From positions 133,126-197,125 of the forward strand of contig DEZK01000012.1 of the NCBI GenBank assembly GCA_002365175.1: a stretch of DNA of 64,000 nt, given 5' to 3'. Of the stretch, positions 55,285-64,000 are shown piece by piece; the first letter of the stretch is position 1; the number at the start of each line of letters is the position of its first letter. The notes beneath the pieces are model-generated. The model was not told the origin of the DNA. It saw only the letters and a program-made list of their open reading frames with translations, and searched no databases. A program made the position numbers and the translations under genes. This DNA is from Raskinella chloraquaticus (SeqCode) (lineage in GTDB: Bacteria; Pseudomonadota; Alphaproteobacteria; Rhizobiales; UBA4765).

Positions 55285-56643
55285 ATGAGCGTCATCGACA
55301 AACAGGAGCGCTCGCGCATCGCAGCGACCTTGCCTGCGCGCGTGCGGCTTCTGCCCGACGGCGGACGCCTGTGGCTGATCGGCGTCAGCGCCGCCGTTTG
55401 TATCGCCTTCGCTGTGATGAGTGATGCACCCTGGTGGCTGAGTGCTGTGGCGTTCCTGGCACTGTCACTCACGATCTTTGTGACGAGCGTCCCGTCAAGC
55501 GATAGCCGGCACCGGGCGGATTTCTCCGCAAATAACCTGCGTCGCGATCTCGATCACCGCAGCGCGCTGCTGATCGCCGCGCTGCCTGATCCGTGCGTGG
55601 TGGTCAACCGGCGTGGCGTCGTCGTCATGCATAATGAGCAAGCCGCCAGCGCCATTGTCGGCCTGCGCATGGGCGAACCACTGTCATTCGTGCTGCGCGT
55701 GCCCGCAGTGACGGAAGCCTTGCGCCTGGTGCTCGCCGGCGGGCGCTCGCCGGCTGTACACTTCGGCGAGAGAGTTCCCATCGAGCGCAGCTTCGAGGCA
55801 TTTGTCGAGCCGATCCACGTCAACCCGTCATCTGCCGGCAGCATTCCTGATTATGTGCTGATCATCCTTCACGATGAAACCAAGCGCCAGCGCCTTGAAA
55901 CGATGAGGGTCGATTTCATCGCCAATGCCAGTCACGAGTTGCGCACGCCGCTCGCCTCCCTTCTCGGGTTCATCGAAACCCTGCAGGGACCCGCCCGCAA
56001 CGACACGCCGGCGCGAGACCGCTTTCTGGGCATCATGCGCCAGCAGGCCCTGCGCATGTCGCGCCTCATCGATGATCTGTTGTCACTGTCACACATCGAG
56101 CTCAACGCCCATGTCAGGCCGCAGGCGGTCATTGACGTGTCCTCCGTGGTGGCCCAGACGGTCGATGCGTTGTCGCCGCTTGCCAATGACAACCAGTCAC
56201 GATTGCAGCTGACGTGCGAGGGCGCGCCCTTCGCGATCAGGGCCGAGCGCGATGAAATCTACCGTGTATTCGAAAATCTCATTGAGAACGCCATCAAGTA
56301 TGGCGGCGACGGACAGACGGTGCGCATCATAATCGATCGCGAGCCGGCGCAAGACGGCTTTGCGGCTGCGGTGCGGGTGAGCGTGGTCGATCAGGGTCCT
56401 GGCATCGCACCTGAACATTTACCCCGCCTGACAGAACGCTTTTACCGGGTCGATACCCAGACCAGTCGCGCCAAGGGCGGCACCGGGCTCGGACTGGCGA
56501 TTGTCAAACACATCCTCGCCCGCCATCGGGCGCGGCTGACGATCAACAGCACCCTCGCTGAGGGCTCGACATTCTGCGTGCGTTTTGATGAAGTCTTTCA
56601 AGGCGATGCGTCCTGTCACCCTATTGTCAAGGAAGGATCATAA
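55285..56643 (+). CDS. phoR: Phosphate regulon sensor histidine kinase PhoR
   Basis: Membrane-linked kinase of 452 residues: two N-terminal helices (LIGVSAAVCIAFAVM and WLSAVAFLALSLTIFV), a PAS domain (LPDPCVVVNRRGVVVMHNEQ), HisKA with H217 in FIANASHELRTPLASLLGF, and HATPase with ENLIENAIKYGGDGQTV and GGTGLGLAIVKHILARH. This layout is that of PhoR. ATG 55285 follows GGAGG at a short 3-base spacing; the frame extends upstream without support. phoU follows after 132 bases, then phoB. Confidence 0.9.
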   Translation: MSVIDKQERSRIAATLPARVRLLPDGGRLWLIGVSAAVCIAFAVMSDAPWWLSAVAFLALSLTIFVTSVPSSDSRHRADFSANNLRRDLDHRSALLIAALPDPCVVVNRRGVVVMHNEQAASAIVGLRMGEPLSFVLRVPAVTEALRLVLAGGRSPAVHFGERVPIERSFEAFVEPIHVNPSSAGSIPDYVLIILHDETKRQRLETMRVDFIANASHELRTPLASLLGFIETLQGPARNDTPARDRFLGIMRQQALRMSRLIDDLLSLSHIELNAHVRPQAVIDVSSVVAQTVDALSPLANDNQSRLQLTCEGAPFAIRAERDEIYRVFENLIENAIKYGGDGQTVRIIIDREPAQDGFAAAVRVSVVDQGPGIAPEHLPRLTERFYRVDTQTSRAKGGTGLGLAIVKHILARHRARLTINSTLAEGSTFCVRFDEVFQGDASCHPIVKEGS

Positions 56644-56775
56644 AGACGTCTCCGCAGATCATCGCGCCCGATTGCCTCAGGAAGCAAGCGTAACCCGCTT
56701 GCACTTCTGCAAAAGCTGCGATCAAGCTGTCTAATGTGTCGTCTCCTCGCTGCGAGGAGTGTTGCACGACAGGAC

Positions 56776-57507
56776 ATGAGGAAAAATACCGTGGATCATA
56801 CCGTCAAGGCGTTTGAAGATGAGCTGGAAAATCTGACGCGACTGATCGCCGAAATGGGCGGGCTTGCTGAAAAGGCGGTTGCTGATTCAGTCCTGGCGCT
56901 CGGCCGACGCGACCTTGATCTCGCAGGGATTGTCGTTCGGGACGATGTGCGCCTCGACAGGTTGCAACGGGAGGTCGAAGAAGCCGCCATTTTGCTGATC
57001 GCCAGGCGACAGCCGGTTGCAAGCGATCTGCGCGATGTTGTCGGCGCGCTGCGCATCTGCAGTGATCTTGAGCGTATCGGTGATCTGGCAAAGAATATCG
57101 CCAAGCGGGTGATTGCCATGGGCAGCGGCGTGCCGCCGCAGAAGCTGGTGCATGGCGTTTCCCACATCAGCCAGATTGCGCTTGAACAGCTCAAGCATGT
57201 GCTCGACGCCTATACCCAGAAGGATCAGGGCAAGGCGCTCGGCGTGTGGAAACGCGATGAGCAAATCGATGCGATGTACACCTCGATCTTCCGCGAGCTG
57301 CTGACCTACATGATGGAGGATGCCCGCAACATCACCGCCTGCACGCATCTCCTGTTTACGGCCAAGAATATCGAGCGCATCGGCGATCATGCCACCAATA
57401 TCGCCGAGACGGTGTATTATGTCTCGACAGGTGAAAATCTGTCGGAAGACCGGCCGAAAGGTGATGATTCGCTCTACACATCCAGCATCCCCACCGCCGC
57501 CCAGTAG
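56776..57507 (+). CDS. phoU: Phosphate signalling protein PhoU
   Basis: Negative modulator linking the Pst transporter to PhoR. A 243-residue all-helical protein with the two PhoU repeats, each with its metal-binding signature: LERIGDLAKNIAKRV and IERIGDHATNIAETVYYV. ATG 56776 (MRKNTVDHTVKAFEDEL) follows ACAGGA. phoB starts 7 bases after its stop. In most rhizobia pstSCAB precedes phoU, but here phoR does. Confidence 0.94.
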   Translation: MRKNTVDHTVKAFEDELENLTRLIAEMGGLAEKAVADSVLALGRRDLDLAGIVVRDDVRLDRLQREVEEAAILLIARRQPVASDLRDVVGALRICSDLERIGDLAKNIAKRVIAMGSGVPPQKLVHGVSHISQIALEQLKHVLDAYTQKDQGKALGVWKRDEQIDAMYTSIFRELLTYMMEDARNITACTHLLFTAKNIERIGDHATNIAETVYYVSTGENLSEDRPKGDDSLYTSSIPTAAQ

Positions 57508-57514
57508 GTCCACC

Positions 57515-58231
57515 ATGGTCATGCATACGCGGGTGATGATTGTCGAAGACGACGAGCCGCTGACCTTGCTGCTGCGCTATAATCTGGAAGCGGAAGGCTA
57601 CAAGGTTGATGCTGTTGCGCGCGGTGACGACGCCGAGACGCGCCTCAGGGAGCATCAGCCGGATCTGGTGTTGCTCGACTGGATGCTGCCGGGCCTCAGC
57701 GGCATTGAACTGTGCCGGCGGCTGAGGGCGCGGAGCGAAACGGAACGTCTGCCGATCATTCTGCTGACGGCGCGCGGGGAAGAGGGCGAGCGCGTGCGTG
57801 GTCTCTCGCTGGGCGCTGATGATTATGTCGTCAAGCCGTTTTCAATACCCGAACTGATGGCCCGCGTGCGTACACTCCTGCGCCGCTCCCGCCCTGAACT
57901 GGTGGCCAACCAGCTGCGTGCCGGCGATATCGAGCTTGATCGCGAGACACACCGGGTGCGACGCGCCGGGCATGAGATCCATCTTGGTCCGACGGAATTC
58001 CGCCTGCTCGAATTTCTCATGCAATCGCCCGGGCGGGTGTTCTCGCGCATGCAATTGCTCGACGGTGTATGGGGCCATGACGTCTACGTCGATGAGCGCA
58101 CTGTCGATGTTCATGTCGGACGCCTGCGCAAGGCCGTCAATCGCGGAAAGATGATGGACCCCATCCGCACCGTGCGGGGCGCTGGCTATTCATTCAATGA
58201 TCAATTCAGCAGCCGCGGCGCTGCAGCCTGA
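57515..58231 (+). CDS. phoB: Phosphate regulon response regulator PhoB
   Basis: OmpR-type regulator of 238 residues. The receiver domain has the acidic pocket E11-D12-D13 and phospho-acceptor D55 in LVLLDWMLPG, with the conserved lysine in DDYVVKPFS; the C-terminal winged helix carries LGPTEFRLLEFLMQSPGRVFSR and TVDVHVGRLRKAVN. Together with phoR upstream it forms the phosphate-starvation two-component system. Alternative ATG at 57521. Confidence 0.94.
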   Translation: MVMHTRVMIVEDDEPLTLLLRYNLEAEGYKVDAVARGDDAETRLREHQPDLVLLDWMLPGLSGIELCRRLRARSETERLPIILLTARGEEGERVRGLSLGADDYVVKPFSIPELMARVRTLLRRSRPELVANQLRAGDIELDRETHRVRRAGHEIHLGPTEFRLLEFLMQSPGRVFSRMQLLDGVWGHDVYVDERTVDVHVGRLRKAVNRGKMMDPIRTVRGAGYSFNDQFSSRGAAA

Positions 58232-58280
58232 GGCTGACGGCGCCTCGGGCTGACGTTTTCTGCGGCCGAAGGTGGCTCGT

Positions 58281-58811
58281 TCACACCCTGGCGCGGACAT
58301 CGCGCTGCGCCTGGCGGCGGCGCTCATTGGACGGTTGATAGGCAACCGCGCAATGATAGGGGCAGTAAGGCTTTTCGTTGGAGCTATCCGCGCCGCAGAA
58401 GCCGAAATCGGTCGCGACCGGATCACCGATCGGCCAGCGGCAGGTACGAAACCCGAGTTGCGTGATGTCGATCTTGTCGTTCGTTGGCGCGGGAAAAGGA
58501 ATCATCACCGCCGGCTGGGCAATGACATCGATCTGGGCCTCGGTCTCGATTTTGAGCGCGGTGGCGCCAAAACTGATGGGGCGGGACGACACTGTGCGCT
58601 GGACATGACCCGTCGATTTCTGCTTCGGACGGGCGGCGCGTGGCGCCTGACTTGCCGACTTTGCCCGACCCGACAGGCCGAGCCGATGGACTTTGCCGAT
58701 CACGGCATTACGCGTGATGCCACCCAATTGCTGCGCGATCTGGGTGGCGGTCAAACCGTCTTCCGTCCATAGTTTCTTTAACAATTCAACGCGTTCATCG
58801 GTCCAGTTCAT
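58281..58811 (-). CDS. gcrA: GcrA cell-cycle regulator
   Basis: Alphaproteobacterial cell-cycle factor that binds sigma-70 holoenzyme and acts at promoters with methylated GANTC. The 176-residue protein starts MNWTDERVELLKKLW, the GcrA N-terminal DNA-binding domain (LTATQIAQQLGGITRNAVIGKVHRL), then a variable linker and a C-terminal domain with CRWPIGDP and four more cysteines (FCGADSSNEKPYCPYHC) able to bind metal. GGGGGG precedes the ATG. Convergent with phoB. Confidence 0.95.
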   Translation of the reverse strand: MNWTDERVELLKKLWTEDGLTATQIAQQLGGITRNAVIGKVHRLGLSGRAKSASQAPRAARPKQKSTGHVQRTVSSRPISFGATALKIETEAQIDVIAQPAVMIPFPAPTNDKIDITQLGFRTCRWPIGDPVATDFGFCGADSSNEKPYCPYHCAVAYQPSNERRRQAQRDVRARV

Positions 58812-59191
58812 ATCATGCCCCCCGCCAGTCCGTGGACGGAATCCCTCAGCGCTCGCCTTATTGCTGTAGCAATCGGCTCCGCACGCCTTGACTGTTAAGC
58901 TGTATTACTGCGCCACCACGATATGTCGTGGCCCGCAGTTACGTACCTACTACAGGCTGAATCTGACGCGCAAGCGCGCCAGGCCCCGTCAGCGTGTTAT
59001 CCCCAGATGTGTGGCAAAGTTGAGTCCGCGTACGAAACCTTCCTCACCCTTCGTAAAGTTGACATAAGTTCAAGATTCAATAGAATTCATGCTCTCAGGC
59101 CGCCGGTGGGCGGCTTTCGCTTTTTTGTACCGCAGCCCTCTGCTTGTCAGTCCAGCCAAGCTCACGACCAACGGCCCGAAAGGATGCGCCC
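58812..59191. promoter_or_regulatory. gcrA-argD divergent promoter region with four GANTC sites
   Basis: A 380-base gap without a supported gene. GANTC, the CcrM methylation site used by GcrA, occurs at 58839, 58959, 59022 and 59074, roughly three times chance expectation. A small dyad ATTGCT-GT-AGCAAT lies at 58859-58872. Sites near 58839 are 28 bases from the gcrA start and could provide autoregulation. Confidence 0.4.
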
Positions 59192-60403
59192 ATGACCACG
59201 CCATCGCCGCTTCTGCCTGCCTTCGCCCGTTCGGAGCTTGCATTTGCCCGAGGTGAGGGCGCGCGCCTGTTCACCGCCGATGGCACATCCTATCTTGATT
59301 TTGCCGCCGGCATTGCCGTCAATTCGCTCGGACATTGCCATCCGCATCTGGTCGCGGCACTCAAGGCGCAGGCCGAGACGCTGTGGCATGTGTCAAACAT
59401 GTATCGCATTCCTGAACAGGAAAAGCTGGGCGCCCGCCTCGTCGAGGCGACATTCGCTGATTATGCCTTCTTCACCAATTCAGGCGCCGAGGCGCTTGAA
59501 GCCTCGATCAAGATGGCGCGCAAATATCATGCGGCCAAGGGAGCGCCCGAGCGCTATCGCCTGATCACCTTTGAAGGGGCTTTTCATGGCCGCACCCTGG
59601 CAACGATTGCGGCGGGCGGACAGGCCAAATATCTTGAGGGTTTCGGACCCAAGGTCGATGGCTTTGACCAGGTCCCCTTCGCTGATCATGAGGCGGTGAG
59701 GGCCGCCATCGGCCCGCACACTGCCGGCATCCTCATCGAACCCCTGCAGGGCGAGGGCGGCATTCGCCCGGTGCCGCCGCAATGTCTGCGGGGCTTGCGT
59801 GCCCTGTGCGACGAGCATGGCCTTCTGCTGATCTTCGACGAGGTGCAGACGGGCGTTGGCCGCACCGGCAAGCTGTTTGCGCATGAATGGGCCAATGTCA
59901 CACCCGATATCATGGCGATTGCCAAGGGCATCGGCGGTGGCTTTCCCATCGGTGCCTGTCTTTCAACCAAAGAGGCTGGCATCGGCATGACGGCCGGCAC
60001 GCATGGCACGACGTTTGGCGGCAATCCGCTGGCCTGCGCGGTGGGCAATGCGGTGCTTGATGTGGTGCTGGCGCCGGGCTTCCTCGACCATGTGAACGAT
60101 GTTGCGGGCTATGCCAAGCAGAAGCTGGCGGCGCTGAAGGATCGCCATCCGCAGGTGATCGAGGCCGTGCGTGGCGAAGGGCTGATGATGGGCCTCAAGG
60201 TCATCCCGCCGGTTGGCGACGTGGTGCAGGCCCTGCGCAAGCAGCATCTGCTGACGGTTGGCGCCGGCGACAACACGGTGCGCCTCCTGCCGCCGCTGGT
60301 AATCACGCGCGGCGACGTCGATGAAGCCCTTGTCAGCCTGGAAAATGCCTGCCGCGAATTCGAGACGGCGCGTGCTTCGAGTACAAAAGGGGAAGCGGCA
60401 TGA
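59192..60403 (+). CDS. argD: Acetylornithine aminotransferase
   Basis: PLP-dependent class III aminotransferase of arginine synthesis. The 403-residue protein shows FTNSGAEALEASIKMARKYH, LLIFDEVQTGVGRTGKLFAHE and the PLP lysine in PDIMAIAKGIGGGFPIGA. AAGGA precedes ATG 59192. It overlaps argF by 4 bases (ATGA). The argD-argF pairing is common in Alphaproteobacteria and favours ArgD over other class III enzymes. Confidence 0.95.
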   Translation: MTTPSPLLPAFARSELAFARGEGARLFTADGTSYLDFAAGIAVNSLGHCHPHLVAALKAQAETLWHVSNMYRIPEQEKLGARLVEATFADYAFFTNSGAEALEASIKMARKYHAAKGAPERYRLITFEGAFHGRTLATIAAGGQAKYLEGFGPKVDGFDQVPFADHEAVRAAIGPHTAGILIEPLQGEGGIRPVPPQCLRGLRALCDEHGLLLIFDEVQTGVGRTGKLFAHEWANVTPDIMAIAKGIGGGFPIGACLSTKEAGIGMTAGTHGTTFGGNPLACAVGNAVLDVVLAPGFLDHVNDVAGYAKQKLAALKDRHPQVIEAVRGEGLMMGLKVIPPVGDVVQALRKQHLLTVGAGDNTVRLLPPLVITRGDVDEALVSLENACREFETARASSTKGEAA

Positions 60404-61386
60404 GCAGAAACGGCGTGTCGACATTGAGTTCGGCCCGGCGCTCCGGCGCGCGCAAAACCGTGTCGGCGGTGAAGCATTTTCTCGATCTGCGCGACATGTC
60501 GGGCAAGGAATTGCGTCACATGATCGAGTGGAGCCGCGCGACCAAGGCATCACGCGAGGCCGGCAAACCGCAGGACAAACCGCTTGCCGGCAAGATGCTG
60601 GCGATGATTTTCGAGCGCCCGTCCACGCGTACCCGCGTATCCTTTGACGTGGCGATGCGCCAGCTGGGCGGCGAGACGATGGTGCTGACGGCAGCCGAAA
60701 TGCAATTGGGGCGTGGCGAGACGATTGCCGACACCGCGCGCGTGCTGTCGCGCTATGTCGATGCCATCATGATCCGCATTCTTGACCATGGTGTGCTCGA
60801 AGAGCTGGCGGCCAATGCGACGGTACCGGTCATCAACGGTCTGACACGGCGCTCGCATCCCTGCCAGGTGATGGCGGACGTGATGACGTTCGAGGAGCAT
60901 CGCGGGCCGATTGCCGGGCGCAAGGTGGCGTGGTCGGGCGATGGCAATAATGTTCTGGCTTCCTGGGTGCATGCCGCCGCGCGCTTTGACTTTGAACTGA
61001 GGGTGGCGGCGCCGCCTGAACTGGCGCCGCGTCAGGATGTTATCGAATGGGCGCACAGCGCAGGCGCCAATGTCACCTTCACGACGGACCCCGAACAGGC
61101 GGTTGACGGGGTCGACTGTGTCGTCACCGACACGTGGGTGTCGATGGGCGATGTCGAGGCGGAACGCCGGCACAACCTCCTCAAGCGCTATCAGGTCAAC
61201 AAGCGCCTGATGGCGCGCGCCAAGCGCGATGCCATCTTCATGCATTGCCTGCCGGCGCACCGCGGCGAGGAAGTGACGGATGACGTCATCGACGGCGCCA
61301 ATTCGGTGGTGTTCGACGAGGCGGAGAACCGTCTGCATGCGCAGAAGGGTATTCTTGCCTGGTGTCTGGGAGGCATGCAGGAGTGA
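60400..61386 (+). CDS. argF: Ornithine carbamoyltransferase
   Basis: Joins ornithine and carbamoyl phosphate to citrulline. The 328-residue enzyme keeps the carbamoyl-phosphate motif FERPSTRTRVSFDVAM, the HPCQVMAD motif and the ornithine-site HCLPAHRGEEVTDDV. An N-terminal extension of about 25 serine and arginine-rich residues precedes the conserved FLDLRDMSG. Overlaps argD upstream and hslO downstream by 4 bases each. Confidence 0.95.
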   Translation: MSRNGVSTLSSARRSGARKTVSAVKHFLDLRDMSGKELRHMIEWSRATKASREAGKPQDKPLAGKMLAMIFERPSTRTRVSFDVAMRQLGGETMVLTAAEMQLGRGETIADTARVLSRYVDAIMIRILDHGVLEELAANATVPVINGLTRRSHPCQVMADVMTFEEHRGPIAGRKVAWSGDGNNVLASWVHAAARFDFELRVAAPPELAPRQDVIEWAHSAGANVTFTTDPEQAVDGVDCVVTDTWVSMGDVEAERRHNLLKRYQVNKRLMARAKRDAIFMHCLPAHRGEEVTDDVIDGANSVVFDEAENRLHAQKGILAWCLGGMQE

Positions 61387-62369
61387 GCGAGGCGCCGTCA
61401 CGTCCGGCGCGCGCGGTGCGCGATGATAGTGTTCTGCCCTTTCAGGTGGACAGCCTTGACGTGCGCGGGCGCATCGTCAGGCTCGGCCCGGTGCTCGACC
61501 TCATCCTGTCGCGTCATGATTATCCGCGCCCCGTTGCCCGATTGCTTGCCGAAGCGGTAGCGCTGGCGACGCTTCTGGGAAGCGCGCTCAAATTCGATGG
61601 CCGCATGGTGCTGCAGACCAAGGGCGATGGCCCGGTCGGCATGCTGGTTGCTGATTTCGAAGCCCCTGACGGCATCCGCGCCTGCGCAAGCTTTGACAAG
61701 GGACGCCTGGCGCAAGCGCAATCAGCCGGACGCATCAGCGCTCCGGAGCTCCTCGGCAGCGGCTATCTTGCGATGACGCTCGATCAGGGCGCGGATATGA
61801 AAAACCGCTACCAGGGCATCGTCGAGCTTGATGGCGCCAGCCTTGAGGAGGCGGCCAGCACCTATTTCCTGCGCTCCGAACAGATCCCCTCGCTCGTCAA
61901 GCTGGCGGTCGCTGAAAGTTTCACGCCGGTCAACGGCACCATGCAGGCAGGCTGGCGGGCGACCGGATTTCTGGTGCAGTTCCTGCCCGAAAGTCCGGAG
62001 CGGCGGCGCATGGCCGATCTGCCGCCGGGCGATGCGCCCTCCGATTTCGTGGCGCCCGTCCATCGCGACGATCAAGCTTGGCTGACCGCCCAGGCGCTGG
62101 TCGAGACGATCAGCGTCGATGAGCTGGTCGACCCGATGGTATCGCCGGAAACCCTGCTCTACCGTCTCTTTCACGAAGAGGGCGTGCGGGTTTTCGAGGC
62201 GCAGGCGATCCGCGATTTCTGCCGCTGTTCGCAGAAACGCATCGTCGGCGTGCTCAAGAGCTTCGATGCCGAGGAGCGCGCCAGCCTCGTCAACAATGGC
62301 CGTGTCAACGTGACCTGCGAATTTTGTTCGCGCGCCTATGATTTCGTCGCCGAGGAAGTGGTCGACTAG
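61383..62369 (+). CDS. hslO: Hsp33 redox-regulated chaperone
   Basis: Holdase chaperone switched on by oxidation. The 328-residue protein ends with the redox zinc centre: CXC in FCRCSQKR and CXXC in VTCEFCSRAY, the canonical spacing. The core domain shows RLLAEAVALATLLGSALKFDG. The start is a GTG at 61383 overlapping the argF stop as GTGA, with GGAGG about 9 bases upstream. The argD-argF-hslO order is conserved in many Rhizobiales. Confidence 0.94.
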   Translation: MSEAPSRPARAVRDDSVLPFQVDSLDVRGRIVRLGPVLDLILSRHDYPRPVARLLAEAVALATLLGSALKFDGRMVLQTKGDGPVGMLVADFEAPDGIRACASFDKGRLAQAQSAGRISAPELLGSGYLAMTLDQGADMKNRYQGIVELDGASLEEAASTYFLRSEQIPSLVKLAVAESFTPVNGTMQAGWRATGFLVQFLPESPERRRMADLPPGDAPSDFVAPVHRDDQAWLTAQALVETISVDELVDPMVSPETLLYRLFHEEGVRVFEAQAIRDFCRCSQKRIVGVLKSFDAEERASLVNNGRVNVTCEFCSRAYDFVAEEVVD

Positions 62370-62388
62370 ATCGAAAACCGGGTTGAGA

Positions 62389-63555
62389 TTACAGGCCGGC
62401 GCGGCAGCCTTCGAAGAGGCGATCAAGGAAGGCCTCGCAAGTGCGCAATTCGCTGACCGCGATCCATTCATCCGGCTTGTGCGCCTGGGCGATATCGCCG
62501 GGGCCGCAGATGATGGTGGAGATGCCGGCTGCCTGGAACTGCCCGGCCTCGGAGCCGTAGGGCACGACGATGGTGTGGTTGCCGCCGCTGCAGCGCAGCG
62601 CCAGAGCTTCGGCAAACGAGTCCTTTTCCGGCGCCAGACCGTTGAGCCAGAACTGACGCTCATGGGTGATGGCTGATTCAGGGGCGGTTGCCGTGAGATA
62701 GGGCAGGATGACACGGTTGGCATGGGTGCAAAGGCTGTCGACGACCGCCTGCATGTCAAGGCCGGGCAACGCCCGTATTTCCCAGTTCACCATCGTGTCC
62801 AGGGGGACGATATTGCGCGCGACCCCGCCTTTGAAGACACCGACATGGAGCGTGGTGAAAGGGGGATCGAAGGGGCTCGTGGCATCAGCGCGCTCACGAA
62901 ACTGTGCTGCCAGCCGCTCGATTTCCGCCACCAGCATGGCGCCGGCCACAATGGTGTTGGCGCCATCCGAGGGTTTCGATGAATGCGCTTCACGTCCCTT
63001 GAAACAGGTGAAATAACCAACCGCCGATTTATGACCGTTGGCGACTTTCATCAGGCTTGGTTCGCCAACCAGAACCGCGCGCGGTTTGGGCAGATCATGG
63101 CCGAAGCGGGCAATCGTCGGCAGGATGCCCTCGCAGGTCGTCTCCTCGTCGTAAGAGATCACCAGATGGACGGGTGTGGTGAGGGCGGTCGCCTTGTTCG
63201 CCACCATCTTTGCCAGACAGACTGCGATATAACCCTTCATGTCGGCGCTGCCGCGGCCAAACAGCTTGTCGCCCCTCCTCGTCAGCGTGAAGGGATCGCT
63301 GGTCCAAGCCTGCCCTTCCACCGGCACCACATCACTGTGGCCGGACAGGCAGATGCCGCCGGCTCCCTCAGGGCCGATGGTGGCAAAGAGGCTCGCTTTC
63401 GCCGCCAGGGGATCGGTAATGCGCTGCGAGCGGATGCCGTGGCTCCCCAGATAGGAGTCAACCCAGGCGATGAGATCAAGATTGGATTTCGACGAGACCG
63501 TATCAAACGACACGAGGCGGGCGAGAATAGCTTCGCTGGAGAGAAATTCGGCCAT
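62389..63555 (-). CDS. argE: Acetylornithine deacetylase
   Basis: M20-family Zn amidohydrolase releasing ornithine from N-acetylornithine. The 388-residue protein has the metal motifs CLSGHSDVVPVEGQAW, SADMKGYIA and the catalytic YDEETTCEG. It starts 6 bases after the apaG stop. Related M20 deacylases cannot be fully excluded, but the facing argDF genes support arginine metabolism. Convergent with hslO with a 19-base gap. Confidence 0.9.
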   Translation of the reverse strand: MAEFLSSEAILARLVSFDTVSSKSNLDLIAWVDSYLGSHGIRSQRITDPLAAKASLFATIGPEGAGGICLSGHSDVVPVEGQAWTSDPFTLTRRGDKLFGRGSADMKGYIAVCLAKMVANKATALTTPVHLVISYDEETTCEGILPTIARFGHDLPKPRAVLVGEPSLMKVANGHKSAVGYFTCFKGREAHSSKPSDGANTIVAGAMLVAEIERLAAQFRERADATSPFDPPFTTLHVGVFKGGVARNIVPLDTMVNWEIRALPGLDMQAVVDSLCTHANRVILPYLTATAPESAITHERQFWLNGLAPEKDSFAEALALRCSGGNHTIVVPYGSEAGQFQAAGISTIICGPGDIAQAHKPDEWIAVSELRTCEAFLDRLFEGCRAGL

Positions 63556-63561
63556 GCGCCG

Positions 63562-63957
63562 TCAGTTCAGGACGCGGCGCATATGCGGGCTGTCGAGCGA
63601 GAAAGCCGGAATATCAACATCGAATGTTTCGCCATCGGACCCTTCCATGGTGTAGGCGCCGACCATGATGCCCGAGGGCGTGCTCAGCGGGCAACCGGAG
63701 GTGTACTGGAAGTGCCCGCCGCTGCCCAGAACCGGCTGCTCGCCGACAACACCGCGCCCATGAACTTCCTGCACCCGCCCATTGGCATCCGTGATCTTCC
63801 AGTAGCGCGAGCGCAACCGCACCGTTTCAGCACCGTGATTGCGGATATCGATGGTGTAGGCCCAGAAGAAAACACCCTCATCGGGCGAGGATTGCTCGGC
63901 AAGAAATTGCGGCTCGACCGATATTTCGATGGTGCGCGTCTGGCGGCGATAATTCAT
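63562..63957 (-). CDS. apaG: ApaG domain protein
   Basis: A 131-residue beta-sandwich protein of the ApaG (DUF525) family, once linked to Co2+/Mg2+ efflux; biochemical role unsettled. Conserved pattern: VFFWAYTIDIRNHGAETVRL, WKITDANGRVQEVHGRGVVGEQPVL and the TPSGIMVGAY block. ATG 63957 follows GGAGA by about 8 bases. First gene of an apaG-argE pair; the window ends 43 bases upstream of it. Confidence 0.92.
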   Translation of the reverse strand: MNYRRQTRTIEISVEPQFLAEQSSPDEGVFFWAYTIDIRNHGAETVRLRSRYWKITDANGRVQEVHGRGVVGEQPVLGSGGHFQYTSGCPLSTPSGIMVGAYTMEGSDGETFDVDIPAFSLDSPHMRRVLN

Positions 63958-64000
63958 GGCAGGATCTCCGCGCCAAGCTTTAGGGTCAGGACCCATTAAT

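Overview
The window reads as a chromosomal segment of a GC-rich alphaproteobacterium, most likely in the Hyphomicrobiales (Rhizobiales). Supporting marks are a tRNA-His with discriminator A73 (the alphaproteobacterial form that has lost the G-1 requirement), GcrA, a PdhS/DivJ/PleC-type histidine kinase, a PutR-putA pair, tandem phasins, a BjaI/RpaI-like acyl-homoserine-lactone synthase and a Zur-box-preceded zinc-type TonB receptor. I cannot name the genus. No transposase, phage gene, rRNA or CRISPR array was seen.

Layout. 0.1-5.8 kb (-): glcD-glcE-glcF-aceB, a glycolate-to-malate operon, divergent from an acyl-CoA dehydrogenase (+). 7.2-9.1 kb: an AT-rich island (47 G/C in the 240 bases 7261-7500) with luxR, luxI and a 55-codon gene with a strong ribosome-binding site, all on the minus strand. 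9.1-13.7 kb (-): BcsS-like outer-membrane protein, acetolactate-synthase-like enzyme, azlCD and a DUF1624 membrane protein with a twin CX3C tail. 13.8-16.3 kb: hydroxypyruvate isomerase, diguanylate cyclase, tRNA-His. 16.4-17.6 kb: two phasins, each behind the same TGCA-rich palindrome. 17.7-27.5 kb: PAS histidine kinase, MFS transporter, a secreted protein, acetoacetyl-CoA synthetase, AsmA-like protein. 27.5-31.5 kb (-): polyamine ABC transporter potF-potA-potB-potC.

31.6-40 kb: small unknown genes, an orphan HlyC-type toxin acyltransferase next to a UPF0114 membrane protein, a PcaD-PcaC fusion, a flavin reductase, an RsmC-like methyltransferase, a fumarylacetoacetate hydrolase, an unknown gene whose Shine-Dalgarno and start codon lie inside an almost perfect hairpin, and a DUF4403 protein. 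40-45.5 kb: putR/putA, a CbiM-like permease, 3-hydroxyisobutyrate dehydrogenase. 45.6-50.2 kb: Zur box plus ZnuD-like receptor, exported alpha/beta hydrolase, histone-deacetylase-family amidohydrolase. 50.3-54.3 kb (+): exopolysaccharide operon. 54.3-58.2 kb: PPK2 divergent from phoR-phoU-phoB, with no pstSCAB between them. 58.3-64 kb: gcrA, argD-argF-hslO (+) facing apaG-argE (-).

Taken together the genes serve C2 and storage-carbon metabolism (glycolate oxidation, phasins, acetoacetate activation, acyl-CoA oxidation), nitrogen and amino-acid metabolism (polyamine uptake, proline, arginine), phosphate and zinc sensing, and surface or social behaviour (quorum sensing, c-di-GMP, exopolysaccharide). 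The observations most worth following are the AT-rich quorum-sensing island with its small gene, the start-codon-sequestering hairpin at 37607-37656, the orphan HlyC-like acyltransferase, and the paired phasin-promoter palindromes. Start codons below are chosen by ribosome-binding site where the evidence allows.
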